From Candidatus Aenigmatarchaeota archaeon (lineage in GTDB: Archaea > Aenigmatarchaeota > Aenigmatarchaeia > QMZP01 > QMZT01): a DNA stretch of 64,000 nt. Where the stretch lies: positions 1 through 64,000 of the forward strand of contig JAFGCI010000008.1 in the NCBI GenBank assembly GCA_016932735.1, read 5' to 3'. The position numbers were made by a program, and so were the translations under genes. The notes under the pieces are model-generated. The model was not told the origin of the DNA, made no database searches, and saw only the letters and a program-made list of their open reading frames with translations. Positions 25,085-34,253 of the stretch are shown here, one piece after another (the stretch's first letter is position 1; each line of letters opens with the position of its first letter).

Positions 25085-26173
25085 ATGTCGCGGATAGTCA
25101 TGCTTATCGACCTCGACTCGTTCTACGCAGCGGTCGAGGAGAAGAGAAACCCCGAGTTAAAGGGAAAGCCTTTAGCTGTATGCATGTACTCGGGGAGAAC
25201 TGAAGACTCTGGGGCGATTGCGACAGCAAATTATCCGGCAAGAGAACTCGGAATCCATTCCGGAATGTCCATAAAGCAGGCGAAGAAGCTTGACAAGGAA
25301 AACATTGTCAGATTCCTTCCGGCAGACAGGGACTATTACAAACAGGTTTCAGACAGGATAATGGAAATCTACCAAAGGTATGCTGACAGATTCGAGCAGG
25401 TCTCAATCGATGAAGCATATCTTGACGTGACCGAAAAATGCAGGACGTTTGAGAAAGCGATAAAGCTTGCGGAAAAGATAAGGAAGGCGGTCAATGATTC
25501 CGAAGGAATCACCTGCACAGTCGGAATCGGTTACAATAAGATTGTCGCAAAGATGGCTTCCAAATTAAAGAAACCGGACTCATTAAATGTCATTGACCAT
25601 AACGATTTTGAAAAGATAATACAGAAGCTTCCTGTTGGGAAGCTCCATGGTATCGGGGAAAAGACAGAACTTATTCTGAAAGATTTCGGCATCCGGACGA
25701 TAGGCGACCTTGCGAAATTCGACCTCGGGAAACTGAAAATGGCTCTCGGCCCGACGAAGGCGGAACAGTTCTGGAATCATGCCAACGGAATCGATGAGGA
25801 AGAGGTCGAGAACGAAGACAAGAAGCAGATGTCAAAATTAAAGACGCTAAAAGAGAACAGCAGGGACGCCGATTATATTTTCGCGGGTTCTGAAGAGTTC
25901 GCGGAAATACTCCAGAAAAGGCTCGATGAAAGAAACATAGGCTTTAAGACAATTGCAATAATCATCGTTACGACGGGACTCAAGACGAAGACTAAGGGCA
26001 TGACTTTTTCAGGAACTCAGAAGACCGTGAAGGCTGTCCTTCCGGAATACAAAAAATTGCTTGAGGAATACCTTTCCGAGAATCCAGACGATGTCATCAG
26101 AAGGTTTGGAATCCGCATCGGCGGATTCGACGAGTTCAAAGAGCAGAGGACGCTTGCGGATTTTGGGAAGTGA
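25085..26173 (+). CDS. dinB: DNA polymerase IV (Y-family, Dpo4-like)
   Basis: 362 residues from MSRIVMLIDLDSFYAAVEE (an earlier ATG at 25064 adds seven). Catalytic residues are visible: the first Asp in IDLDSFYA, and SIDEAYLDVT with the Asp-Glu pair. HhH motifs are in LHGIGEKTELILKDFGIRTIGDLAKF, and a little-finger domain follows (about 240-350). It copies past DNA lesions. A TATA-like ACTATAAATTG at about 25,072-25,082 implies a start nearby. The insertion sequence ends just upstream and may have altered its control. Confidence 0.93.
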   Translation: MSRIVMLIDLDSFYAAVEEKRNPELKGKPLAVCMYSGRTEDSGAIATANYPARELGIHSGMSIKQAKKLDKENIVRFLPADRDYYKQVSDRIMEIYQRYADRFEQVSIDEAYLDVTEKCRTFEKAIKLAEKIRKAVNDSEGITCTVGIGYNKIVAKMASKLKKPDSLNVIDHNDFEKIIQKLPVGKLHGIGEKTELILKDFGIRTIGDLAKFDLGKLKMALGPTKAEQFWNHANGIDEEEVENEDKKQMSKLKTLKENSRDADYIFAGSEEFAEILQKRLDERNIGFKTIAIIIVTTGLKTKTKGMTFSGTQKTVKAVLPEYKKLLEEYLSENPDDVIRRFGIRIGGFDEFKEQRTLADFGK

Positions 26174-26186
26174 AATATGCAAGGTA

Positions 26187-26585
26187 TCAAATCTTCATGT
26201 TCTTAATAATCTCCCATCTCATTTCATGAATCTTGTTTATTTCACCAATCATATAATCAAGCCATTTATCTTTTTTGTAAGTCTGGACGAAAACGACAGG
26301 TATGCTGTTTGCAAAATAAACTTCTCTGCGAAAATTATAGCTTTCGTCTCTTTCAGCGCCACAAACCTCTATATATATCCCCAATCTCGGTATGTAAAAA
26401 TCCGGTGTCCAAACCCTTGGTCTTTCTTTATCGTCAACGACGAATACTGGCTGCTCATAATTCCACCACAAACCCATTTTCGTTAAGGTTTCCGCAACCA
26501 TTTTTTCGGGATTTGACATATCGTCATATATAGAACGCAACTTCTGAAGATATTCAGGCGGTTCAAAAAGATTTAACATTCCCAT
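26187..26585 (-). CDS. PD-(D/E)XK-like endonuclease (Vsr/DUF559-type)
   Basis: 132 residues from ATG 26585, after a perfect archaeal SD (GAGGTGATTTG). SNPEKMVAETLTKMGLWWNYEQPVF and WTPDFYIPRLGIYIEVCGAE ... NFRREVYFANSIPVVFVQT follow the Vsr/DUF559 fold: Asp in PDF, then Glu-x-Cys in place of the usual Glu-x-Lys. Active-site completeness is therefore uncertain. A single-domain nuclease of this size next to a lesion-bypass polymerase could act in repair, but no methyltransferase or repair partner is adjacent. Confidence 0.65.
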   Translation of the reverse strand: MGMLNLFEPPEYLQKLRSIYDDMSNPEKMVAETLTKMGLWWNYEQPVFVVDDKERPRVWTPDFYIPRLGIYIEVCGAERDESYNFRREVYFANSIPVVFVQTYKKDKWLDYMIGEINKIHEMRWEIIKNMKI

Positions 26586-26736
26586 CAAATCACCTCATAA
26601 ATCAATGAGTTATTATTGATAAAAGAATATGTAAATGTAAAACCGACGTTTAAACATTGTCCAAATCTGGGATTTTAGAAAATGAAACCTCTCATTAATA
26701 TTCCTTCCTCCCATATTTTTAGTATAGGGGGAGTGG

Positions 26737-27474
26737 ATGGGAATCTGGAATGAGCGATTCAGAGCTATCTTAGTTTTTACATTGCTTATCGTCATCGGAA
26801 TAGGTGTTGGAAGGTTTCTCGGACCGGTTCCTTTAACCGGAGCCGCTGTTTCTGACGGGTGCGAGCTTGTTGAAGTCCCCCGCGAAGTCTGCAGGGACGT
26901 GGTCGTTCCTTATGAATACATGGCCAACAAGGAGGAGCAGGTTCCCTACAGTGAAGAAGCATGCGAAGGCAGGGAATATGATTCAGGGGCGTATTATCTT
27001 TTCGGAGATTCGATGGGTGACGAATGGTCCAATGGAGGGACAGGATACCATATGACGGCTCTTTCAAAAGGAAGGATAATCGAATCCAGAATATATAATA
27101 ATGAAGACAAGGAAGGCGTTTTTTCCGTCGAGCTTCGCGTGTGGAGCGATAAAGGCTATAACAAGATTTATGAAACAAGACGGGATTTTGTTGTTGATGC
27201 TGATTCTTTTTTTGATTTCAAAATACGTACAGATGAAATGATTTCTGAAATGGGCGATAAGTTCAGAGAAGGTCTTTCATTCAGCGCCATTCTGATTAAG
27301 CCTGAACTTGAGGAATGCGAAAATGTTGTAAAATATTATTCTGTTAACAAGCCCAAGCCGGAGGTCGGATACCGCATAGAAGAGGTATGCGAAACCGAAT
27401 ATAAAACAGAAAAGGTGTGCGATAATTCTTATGATGTATGGTATGGGGCTGGGAAGACTTTCGACAACAGTTGA
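26737..27474 (+). CDS. Membrane-anchored secreted protein of unknown function
   Basis: 245 residues. One N-terminal helix at about 10-32 (AILVFTLLIVIGIGVGRFL), then an outer domain with Cys-containing motifs (CELVEVPREVCRDVVVPYEYMANKEEQVPYSEEAC) repeated at the C-terminus (EECENVV ... VCETEYKTEKVCD). The middle (about 90-185) resembles a beta-sandwich. No family recognised. Its last ten codons overlap the 3' exon of a tRNA-Pro gene on the other strand, which constrains both sequences. Confidence 0.65.
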   Translation: MGIWNERFRAILVFTLLIVIGIGVGRFLGPVPLTGAAVSDGCELVEVPREVCRDVVVPYEYMANKEEQVPYSEEACEGREYDSGAYYLFGDSMGDEWSNGGTGYHMTALSKGRIIESRIYNNEDKEGVFSVELRVWSDKGYNKIYETRRDFVVDADSFFDFKIRTDEMISEMGDKFREGLSFSAILIKPELEECENVVKYYSVNKPKPEVGYRIEEVCETEYKTEKVCDNSYDVWYGAGKTFDNS

Positions 27475-27558
27475 AAGCGCCTGCCTTCAGCAGTGTGTTT
27501 GAACTCCCGATCACACGCACCCCATGCGCGTATCCTAACCAAACTAGACCACAGCCCC
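27444..27558 (-). tRNA. tRNA-Pro (GGG) with a T-loop intron
   Basis: Reading the minus strand: acceptor GGGGCTG pairs with CAGCCCC (27445-27451); D arm GTCTAGTTTGGTTAGGAT; anticodon stem CGCGC/GCGTG with loop ATGGGGT, anticodon GGG; T stem GGGAG pairs with CTTCC. The T loop is interrupted after TTCAA: an insert of about 40 nt (27459-27498) separates exon 1 (27499-27558) from exon 2 (27444-27458). Intron position is about 58/59, ambiguous by one A. Mature length would be 75 nt with no encoded CCA. Without the intron the gene would look truncated. Confidence 0.85.
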
Positions 27559-27713
27559 AGTTTTAATATAGGGAAAGTCATAATTTCTGGGGTTGGCTTT
27601 CACTATATTTCCCTGATGCATTTCTAATTTCTAAATAGTTAAAACAGGGATTATATATCTAATTCAAGGTATTTTATAAGTTTTTGCCATTAATTAAACA
27701 TATTGGTGGTTGC

Positions 27714-28991
27714 ATGCCCGATCTTTCTATGAGAATAACTGATATGGAATTTTCCCCCACGAGGAAATTGCTTCCTCTTGCGGAGAAGGCCAAGAAGGAA
27801 GGCGTTGAGGTTTTCCATCTAAATATCGGGCAGCCGGATATCCCTTCGCCTGAATCTTTTTTCAGGGCGCTGGAGTCTTACAAAGGAGTTGAAGGAACAG
27901 GCATCAATTCATACGTTGTGAGCCAGGGGCTCGAAAGCCTGAGGAAGGCTTTTGTAGATTATATAAGGCTTACTGTAGAGAATGTTTCAGACCTCTCAGC
28001 CGGCAACTGCATGATAACGATGGGATGTTCGGAAGCCCTTGAAAGGCTTGCTTTCACATTGTTTAACAGGGGCGACAAGGTCATTGTCCCGGAGCCTTAT
28101 TACACAAACTACAACAGTTTCTTCGGCATACATGATGTCGAGATAGTTCCTTATACGACAGGCATTGACGACAATTTCTCCCTCGGAGACATTGCCCCGA
28201 CTATAAAGAGGATGGTCGAGGCCGACGACAGGATTAGGGGAATCCTTATAACCAATCCTAACAACCCGACAGGATGCGTCTATACTGAAAGAGAGCTTAT
28301 CGGCCTTGCAAAGGTTGCTGAAGAGCATGACCTTTGGCTCATATCGGACGAAGTTTACAGGGAATTCGTCTATGATATGGAAAAGCCAAGAAGCGTCCTT
28401 TCGATAGAATCCGCAAGGAATAACACAGTTGTTCTTGAATCTGTGTCGAAAAGATGGAGCTCATGCGGATGCAGGGTCGGAGCCGTCTTCTCGTACAACA
28501 AGGATTTAATGCAGAACTTCCTTAAAGTACTGCAGTCAAGGCTCTCCGGTTCAAGGGTCGATCAGACAGCTGTCTGCGCGATGATAGAATCAGATGTCCG
28601 CATACTTCGCGAGCGCCTTTCAGGAAAAAGGGATGAGCTGACGGAAGTTGAAAAGGCGAGGGATGAGTACGACAGAAAAAGAAGGGCGACTTATGATGTC
28701 CTGAAAGCCCACGGAATAAAATGCGGCTATCCGAAAGGAGCTTTATATGTTGTCGCCGACCTCGGCGAAAAGAACGGAGATCCGATAGATGCAGAGGATT
28801 TCTGCAGGTTCATGCTTGAAGAGTTCCGGGTAAATAAAAAGACAGTCATGGTCACTTTCGCAGGGCCGTTCTACAAGACCTCGGTATTTGGAAAAAGCCA
28901 GATAAGGATTGCTTTTGTCCTCAGTCCCGAGAAGATGAAGGAAGCGGCAGAGATTCTTTGCAGGGGTATTGAAGAGTACAGGAAGAGATGA
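27714..28991 (+). CDS. PLP-dependent aminotransferase, class I/II
   Basis: 425 residues from the ATG at 27714, preceded by GGTGGT; the frame extends 10 codons upstream without a better signal. Fold-type I hallmarks: LNIGQPDIPSP, NPNNPTGCVYTERE, DEVYREFVY and the PLP Lys in SVSKRWSSCGCRVG, plus a C-terminal Arg in KSQIRIAFV. Closest in pattern to archaeal aspartate or branched-chain-type aminotransferases. Substrate unknown. It is followed by a pyrE homologue on the same strand. Confidence 0.9.
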   Translation: MPDLSMRITDMEFSPTRKLLPLAEKAKKEGVEVFHLNIGQPDIPSPESFFRALESYKGVEGTGINSYVVSQGLESLRKAFVDYIRLTVENVSDLSAGNCMITMGCSEALERLAFTLFNRGDKVIVPEPYYTNYNSFFGIHDVEIVPYTTGIDDNFSLGDIAPTIKRMVEADDRIRGILITNPNNPTGCVYTERELIGLAKVAEEHDLWLISDEVYREFVYDMEKPRSVLSIESARNNTVVLESVSKRWSSCGCRVGAVFSYNKDLMQNFLKVLQSRLSGSRVDQTAVCAMIESDVRILRERLSGKRDELTEVEKARDEYDRKRRATYDVLKAHGIKCGYPKGALYVVADLGEKNGDPIDAEDFCRFMLEEFRVNKKTVMVTFAGPFYKTSVFGKSQIRIAFVLSPEKMKEAAEILCRGIEEYRKR

Positions 28992-29061
28992 ACACATCCC
29001 CTGACTGGCACAATCTCCGTTTTAATAATTTTCTGTTAATTTCTTTTCAGGTGGTGATTAT

Positions 29062-29829
29062 ATGGCGCAGCTTTTTAGTCAGGACAGTTTCAATCAATTC
29101 ATAATGGATAATAATGTTGTGGGATTCTTTCCGCAATCTATAAAACTTAAATCGGGAAGGATGTCCAATTGGTATGTCAACTGGAGAAACGTCTCAGGCG
29201 ATGTATATTCCATGGAACAGCTGGCGGATTATGTCATCAAATTCACAAGAGATATGGGATTGAATCCTGATTGTTTTTATGGTGTTCCTGAAGGAGCTAC
29301 CAAGCTTGGAATGGTCACCCAGTATGAATGGGCGAGGCAATCTCCCGGTTATGGTAAGGGAAGCCACCCGTTCCCGATGGGAAGGGCAAAACCGAAGGAA
29401 CACGGCGCACCCAAAGACAGATATTTTGTCGGCGAGCCGAAAGGAGGAACCATCATAACAGAAGATGTCACCACGACCGGAGGCTCCCTTCTAAGCTCGG
29501 TAACGGGCGTCAAGGAAAACGAAGGTTCCAGAATAATTTCCGCATTCGGCCTGACCAACAGGATGGAGCTTACACCGGTTCCCGGAAAAGATGGAATTGA
29601 AGTTGTCGGCAATTTCAGCAAGATATTCAAAAATGCAACAGGCAAAGACTACACACAGGCAATGAGCGTTCAGGAAGCGCTGGCGGCTGCGGGCGTCCCT
29701 TATCACGCTTTGGCAAATGCACGGGATTTGCTTCCGGAAGCTTATGCAAGGCTTAAACCTGGGGAAAATATCAAACAATCGATAGAACACGAATTCAGGG
29801 ATGTCGGAATCGAGGAAATAAAACTCTAA
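29062..29829 (+). CDS. Orotate phosphoribosyltransferase-like protein
   Basis: 255 residues, about 50 longer than typical PyrE. The PRPP-binding motif GGTIITEDVTTTGGSLL (about 133-149) and the N-terminal KLKSGRMSNWYVNWRNVSG are recognisable. The family converts orotate and PRPP to OMP in pyrimidine synthesis. The extra C-terminal region (QEALAAAGVPYHALANARDLLPEAYARLKPG) resembles that of an atypical, long PyrE class. The activity is likely but not certain, since no other pyr genes are in the window. Confidence 0.82.
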   Translation: MAQLFSQDSFNQFIMDNNVVGFFPQSIKLKSGRMSNWYVNWRNVSGDVYSMEQLADYVIKFTRDMGLNPDCFYGVPEGATKLGMVTQYEWARQSPGYGKGSHPFPMGRAKPKEHGAPKDRYFVGEPKGGTIITEDVTTTGGSLLSSVTGVKENEGSRIISAFGLTNRMELTPVPGKDGIEVVGNFSKIFKNATGKDYTQAMSVQEALAAAGVPYHALANARDLLPEAYARLKPGENIKQSIEHEFRDVGIEEIKL

Positions 29830-29875
29830 ACGAAGATAAAAATTCGATTTCACATATTTATTCGGCCCCGTTCAT

Positions 29876-29889
29876 ATCTATTAATAGAT
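29876..29889. promoter_or_regulatory. Perfect palindrome before locus C
   Basis: ATCTATTAATAGAT, a 14-bp perfect inverted repeat ending 4 bp before the first ATG of the locus C operon. Its position could block RNA polymerase or translation initiation, as an operator would. The AT-rich composition makes chance possible. Confidence 0.35.
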
Positions 29890-29893
29890 TAAC

Positions 29894-30427
29894 ATGAAGG
29901 GGATAGCTAACTGGTTCTGGGTCATAGGCGGACTTCTTACAGCCGCCATATTTCTTGTCGCAGCATTCACGTTCCTCGGAACGGTGAGCGACCAGACTGC
30001 AAAGCAGAGGGGCATAACCACATATACGAACATCGGGAACTGGATAAAGACCGCATGCTATAATGAAAGGGGATATACGATGACAAACAAGGTCACTCTA
30101 TCCGACAGCGTCGTTGCGATATATTCCGCTGAAGAAAAAGAGAAGCCTCCGGTCAAGATTACCCAGCTCATACTTGATAAGAGCATGTCCAACGGAACAT
30201 ATTTCTGCATGCAGTTCAGCCCCATAAATGAGGAAGAGCCAAGATGCGTCAAGATAGACTGCAACATAAACATGACTTACTTCGGCTCGCTGCCTGAGAA
30301 TCTAGACGTGTTCTCAATGGTCACAAGGATTTTCGGCGGACGCCCGACATTCACATACTCCCTGAGATTCGTAAAGACCACGCACGATACGGTTACGATA
30401 ATCGCGACGAGAGAGGAGGACATATGA
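29894..30427 (+). CDS. Pilin-like protein, first gene of locus C
   Basis: 177 residues. MKG-IANWFWVIGGLLTAAIFLVAAFTFLG is a short class III-type leader and hydrophobic helix. The ectodomain of about 145 residues contains few Cys (ACYNERG, YFCMQF, CVKIDC) and no recognised domain. The stop overlaps the next start by 4 nt. Likely a pilin or pseudopilin of the locus C assembly. The locus has no ATPase or platform protein of its own, so it probably uses those of locus A or B. Confidence 0.7.
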   Translation: MKGIANWFWVIGGLLTAAIFLVAAFTFLGTVSDQTAKQRGITTYTNIGNWIKTACYNERGYTMTNKVTLSDSVVAIYSAEEKEKPPVKITQLILDKSMSNGTYFCMQFSPINEEEPRCVKIDCNINMTYFGSLPENLDVFSMVTRIFGGRPTFTYSLRFVKTTHDTVTIIATREEDI

Positions 30428-31959
30428 AAGCTCAGGTAAGCGGTGAAGTGATACTGGTCATCGCTGTCCTCCTGTCGGTGTCATTGCTCCTTGTGCAGGT
30501 CCAGCAGCTTGCGAATTTTCAGATTGCATCAACCAAGGAAGCCATGACGAAGAGCATTGCAAAAGACATAGCGGCAATCATAGACGGCATGGGCTCCGTA
30601 ACAGGAAACGCCACATATATTTACGAGCCGCCGAGGATGTGGTACAGCGTAAACATTACCGAAGGTTTCGTCTTTGCCAGAGGAAAGGACGGGCAGACTT
30701 CATCAATTCCTTATACATACGACTGTGTTATCCCGAATTCCATAGAGAATGAAAGGGAGATAATAATACAGAAGACGACAAACTGCATAATGGTCGGAAC
30801 GTTCGAGAAATGCACCGCATCGGCTGACTGCGACAGCGGTTACTGCTGGAGCACCGATCGCGAAAGCTACATATGCCATGACGAATGCGCAGGCCACCTG
30901 CATTATTCTCCAGACAATGAATCATGCTGCCCGGGAAAGGGATGGGATCCTGTGACATCTTTATGTTATGATACATCGGCATGCTCCGGTTCCGGTGATG
31001 AATGCAATTCTACGATGAGCTGCTGCTTCGGGATGGTCTGCATGGATGCGACCGGTCCATCAGATGAGGGCCATTGCTGTATTAATGGGTGGGTATGGAA
31101 TTCAACTTCCGGACATTGCCAGCGGCCTCCGATAACCTTAGGGATACTTGTAATACCAATCAACTGGGACAACAATGTAAATTATAATGCGGTTGCAAAT
31201 TCTATCGGAGGATATTATCTTGAGAGGCTCCCGTTGAAGGATTGTCCTGCACAGTTTGAGATACTGAAAGTGGATTCTGCCACAAATTACGGAAGCCACT
31301 GGACAAACGGCTACTGCGATGTCTCGGACCATGAACAGACCAACAGGCCTTCCTGCTATTCTTCAAGTGTCCTCAGCAGAATACATGCATGCGCAAATGA
31401 GTATTCATTCTCGACGGGAATTGACTACGATTTTGTTGTCGGCGTCGATGACGATAATATAGCTTTGTATAATCCTTCGCAGGACCAGTGTGAATACAAT
31501 AAAGGCGGATGGTCCGACGGGGCGGGTTTCACACTGGCTGTCATTGTTGAAGCAACTGATGTAATCGTCGCCGGCGGCATCACGACACATGAGCTCGGGC
31601 ATGAGTTCGGGTTAATGGAACAGTACTGCGACTGCACCGGAACTTCAGAAGAGAGTAGATGCTCGACAACTGATGCTGTACTAAACCCGCTCAGATATTC
31701 GCTTGGATGCGGGGGAGTTAATGACGGGACATGTTATCACGGATTCTCATATCCGGTGTCTCCCTCTGTTCAATGCCCCTTTGTTGATGGAAACTATGAT
31801 ATGAATTCACTTGATGCCGGCGGCAACCCGCTTCCAAATGGCAACAGGAGCGCGATGTCCAACAAAATATTAGACCCCGACAATCCCCAACAGGGATATT
31901 ATTCAATAGACGAGTTCAATATAATATCGCAGGACCCGAGAATGGGGTGCTTCTCATGA
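30424..31959 (+). CDS. Pilin-type leader fused to Cys-rich region and zinc metalloprotease domain
   Basis: 511 residues. The class III-type leader MKAQVSGEVILVIAVLLSVSLLLVQV anchors or assembles the protein. Residues about 125-235 hold dense Cys motifs (SADCDSGYCW, SCCFGMVC). From about 240 a protease-like domain begins (LGILVIPINWDNN); THELGHEFGLMEQY near 395 is an HExxHxxG zinc site, with the last ligand in the usual metzincin position replaced or displaced. I infer a protease displayed on the cell surface or a pilus tip. Coupled to both neighbours by ATGA overlaps. Confidence 0.8.
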   Translation: MKAQVSGEVILVIAVLLSVSLLLVQVQQLANFQIASTKEAMTKSIAKDIAAIIDGMGSVTGNATYIYEPPRMWYSVNITEGFVFARGKDGQTSSIPYTYDCVIPNSIENEREIIIQKTTNCIMVGTFEKCTASADCDSGYCWSTDRESYICHDECAGHLHYSPDNESCCPGKGWDPVTSLCYDTSACSGSGDECNSTMSCCFGMVCMDATGPSDEGHCCINGWVWNSTSGHCQRPPITLGILVIPINWDNNVNYNAVANSIGGYYLERLPLKDCPAQFEILKVDSATNYGSHWTNGYCDVSDHEQTNRPSCYSSSVLSRIHACANEYSFSTGIDYDFVVGVDDDNIALYNPSQDQCEYNKGGWSDGAGFTLAVIVEATDVIVAGGITTHELGHEFGLMEQYCDCTGTSEESRCSTTDAVLNPLRYSLGCGGVNDGTCYHGFSYPVSPSVQCPFVDGNYDMNSLDAGGNPLPNGNRSAMSNKILDPDNPQQGYYSIDEFNIISQDPRMGCFS

Positions 31960-32780
31960 AAAAAATAATATTTATAATGGTTCTGATTGGACTTCTGATA
32001 ATGCCAGGCGCTCTTGCAGAGCCCATACTTAAGATAGAATTCGATATATCGAATGAAGGAAGCGTTTCGGATTTCTCCGCAGTCGTTATGGAAGGGCGCC
32101 CTCTTCCGAAAAATGAAGGAAACCTAATGGTCATGATACAGGATTCAAAGGACAATGTTTTATGGGATTCCGGCTATGATCTTGATTTCTATATCTACGA
32201 TGCGGCTGTAATGGCAGATGAGATGAGATACACTGACAAAATTCCTTATTCATCGAATATGGATAAAATGACGGTCATTTACAATGGCGTTGTCATATTC
32301 AGCTCAGACCTTGATATATGCGATGATAACGGTGCATGCGAAGGAAATGAAAATAGTCTGTCGTGCCCTTCAGACTGCCTTCCGTATGAAGAAGACAATT
32401 TATGTATAGGCGAGTCCGACGGTGTCTGCGACCCGGACTGTCTGGAAGGGTTTGACCCTGACTGCATCGCTGTTCAGGATTCCTGCGGGGACGGAGAATG
32501 CGATACAAAAAACAATGAAAACTTCGCGAGTTGTCCGAAAGACTGTAGCGGCTCCGCAGATGGAGTCTGCGACAAACAAAAAGATGGAATGTGCGACCCC
32601 GACTGCGAGGAAAGGGACGATAAAGATTGCCAGGTGGAGGAGGAAGCAAATCCTTTCATATTTCCCGTAGTCGTCCTTGTAATCATTGTAATAATTCTTG
32701 TGGCATTCCTTATGTCATACAGGAAGGCGAAAGAAAAACAGCAGCCGGATTTACGGGGGGGTGTCCAGTATGTCCAGTAA
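31956..32780 (+). CDS. Secreted Cys-rich repeat protein with C-terminal membrane anchor
   Basis: 274 residues from the ATG at 31956 in an ATGA overlap. Signal peptide (KKIIFIMVLIGLLIMPGALA), a beta-rich domain (to about 120), then four Asp/Cys repeats of the type CDDNGACEGNEN...CPSDC, DGVCDPDCLEGFDPDC, GDGECDTKNNE...CPKDC and DGMCDPDCEERDDKDC, resembling dockerin-like or calcium-binding Cys repeats. A C-terminal helix (FIFPVVVLVIIVIILVAFLM) with basic tail anchors it. Calcium binding is inferred from the Asp-rich loops. Confidence 0.78.
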   Translation: MKKIIFIMVLIGLLIMPGALAEPILKIEFDISNEGSVSDFSAVVMEGRPLPKNEGNLMVMIQDSKDNVLWDSGYDLDFYIYDAAVMADEMRYTDKIPYSSNMDKMTVIYNGVVIFSSDLDICDDNGACEGNENSLSCPSDCLPYEEDNLCIGESDGVCDPDCLEGFDPDCIAVQDSCGDGECDTKNNENFASCPKDCSGSADGVCDKQKDGMCDPDCEERDDKDCQVEEEANPFIFPVVVLVIIVIILVAFLMSYRKAKEKQQPDLRGGVQYVQ

Positions 32781-34245
32781 AAAGGGCCAGTTTTCCTTCC
32801 TGACAAAAGGATTCCTCATGATATTCATGATAATCGCAATCACGCTGATAATAAACCAGGTCACATTCTACCAGATAAACGCGGAAAAGATATCCAAGGA
32901 ATATGACCTTTCAATTACCGCAATGAATCTTGTTGGCATGCTGTCCAATTCGGAGAGGTGCCTTGCACTCAATGAAGAGGTTGACGTGGGAGGAATAACT
33001 GAAAACAGAACATATTCACGTATCATTGACCTCGATAAGGTCATCGATTTCACGCGGAGATATTCAGAAACAGAACCAGAGTGCGCAAGAAATTATATGG
33101 TAGGTTACAATGTGACTGTCGACCTTGTCCCGATAAACATCTCGTATGATTTCACACCGGAAGAAGAGATAACTGTCCTCCAGCATATGCTTGAGGAACT
33201 TGAGGGGAGGAATGCGGTCTTTGTCATAGACATGTCGAGCAGCATGGAAGAGAATGTGGGACAATTCCGGAAAGTGGCATGCGTCAGGATGTTCCTTGAA
33301 GGGTTTGTCAATAACCTTGAGCCGGACCAGAGGATTGCAATTGTCGGATACGGTTCTAACGGCAACGTAAATAATGAAGGATGCAACGGCGGGAGCCAGG
33401 AGCCCGTAGGATGTGTGATAAACAGCCCGTTCTGCGGGGCGACGACAATATCAAGCCCTACAATCATAGGCGGAAATGAGAATGCCCTCACGCAGCAGAT
33501 AAACTCGGGCGTTGTTGCAAAGGGATGCACACCAATGGCTCACGGCCTCTCAATGGGTTTCAGCATTGCCGAATCGAACGGGTTTAATGATATAGTCTTG
33601 CTCACTGATGGCTGCGAGAACTGCGCGGGAGACTCTGTCTGCCTTGTGCAGAAACATCTTTCTTCCGGAATCCGTGTACACAGCATTGCTTTTGGGCAGA
33701 CAATCTGCCCGACGGGAGGCAAGAAACAAAACTGCGTTTGCGCCGAGCCTCTTCAACAAATATCTTCGATGACGGGCGGAAGGGATTTCATTGCAAAGGA
33801 CTGCAGGGAACTGATACGCCCGCCGAACAGTGCGAATGCAACTGTCGAGAAGGCTGAATGGAGCTTCGGGACGACGGGACATTCCGAAGGGAAGGCTCTG
33901 GACGGCTCGATAATGATATCACTGCCGGTTATGGTAAAAAGAGGAAATGAATTTCTTGCGGGCTTCATCAGGCTGAGCGTATATGACGGAGACCTTGAAT
34001 CGGTCTCCGGCCTGATAGAATATGTATGCAGGAAAGGAACGGAGTCAAACCTTGACACGTTCATCGACCTTCCGATGAGCTATGACGACGGGAATAAAAT
34101 GCTCTGCATGACAAATCCTGATGGAACAGAGTCGTGCAGGAAAATAAACTGCGATTCGGAAGTCGTTATGAACGATGTGAAAAATCCGGGACGATACAAG
34201 CTTATCGGTTACTGGAAGGACGGCAAGGTAAATATAGTAGCGTAG
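32770..34245 (+). CDS. VWA-domain protein with pilin-type leader
   Basis: 491 residues from MSSKKGQFSFLTKGFLM, overlapping the previous gene by 11 nt. KKG-QFSFLTKG plus a hydrophobic helix fits a class III signal. A von Willebrand A domain (about 165-340) has the metal-binding DMSSSME and LLTDGCENC segments, with several Cys pairs added to the fold (CNGGSQEPVGC, CPTGGKKQNCVC). VWA domains on pili commonly mediate adhesion. A C-terminal domain of about 130 residues follows without assignment. Confidence 0.83.
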   Translation: MSSKKGQFSFLTKGFLMIFMIIAITLIINQVTFYQINAEKISKEYDLSITAMNLVGMLSNSERCLALNEEVDVGGITENRTYSRIIDLDKVIDFTRRYSETEPECARNYMVGYNVTVDLVPINISYDFTPEEEITVLQHMLEELEGRNAVFVIDMSSSMEENVGQFRKVACVRMFLEGFVNNLEPDQRIAIVGYGSNGNVNNEGCNGGSQEPVGCVINSPFCGATTISSPTIIGGNENALTQQINSGVVAKGCTPMAHGLSMGFSIAESNGFNDIVLLTDGCENCAGDSVCLVQKHLSSGIRVHSIAFGQTICPTGGKKQNCVCAEPLQQISSMTGGRDFIAKDCRELIRPPNSANATVEKAEWSFGTTGHSEGKALDGSIMISLPVMVKRGNEFLAGFIRLSVYDGDLESVSGLIEYVCRKGTESNLDTFIDLPMSYDDGNKMLCMTNPDGTESCRKINCDSEVVMNDVKNPGRYKLIGYWKDGKVNIVA

Positions 34246-34253
34246 GGTTGAAG

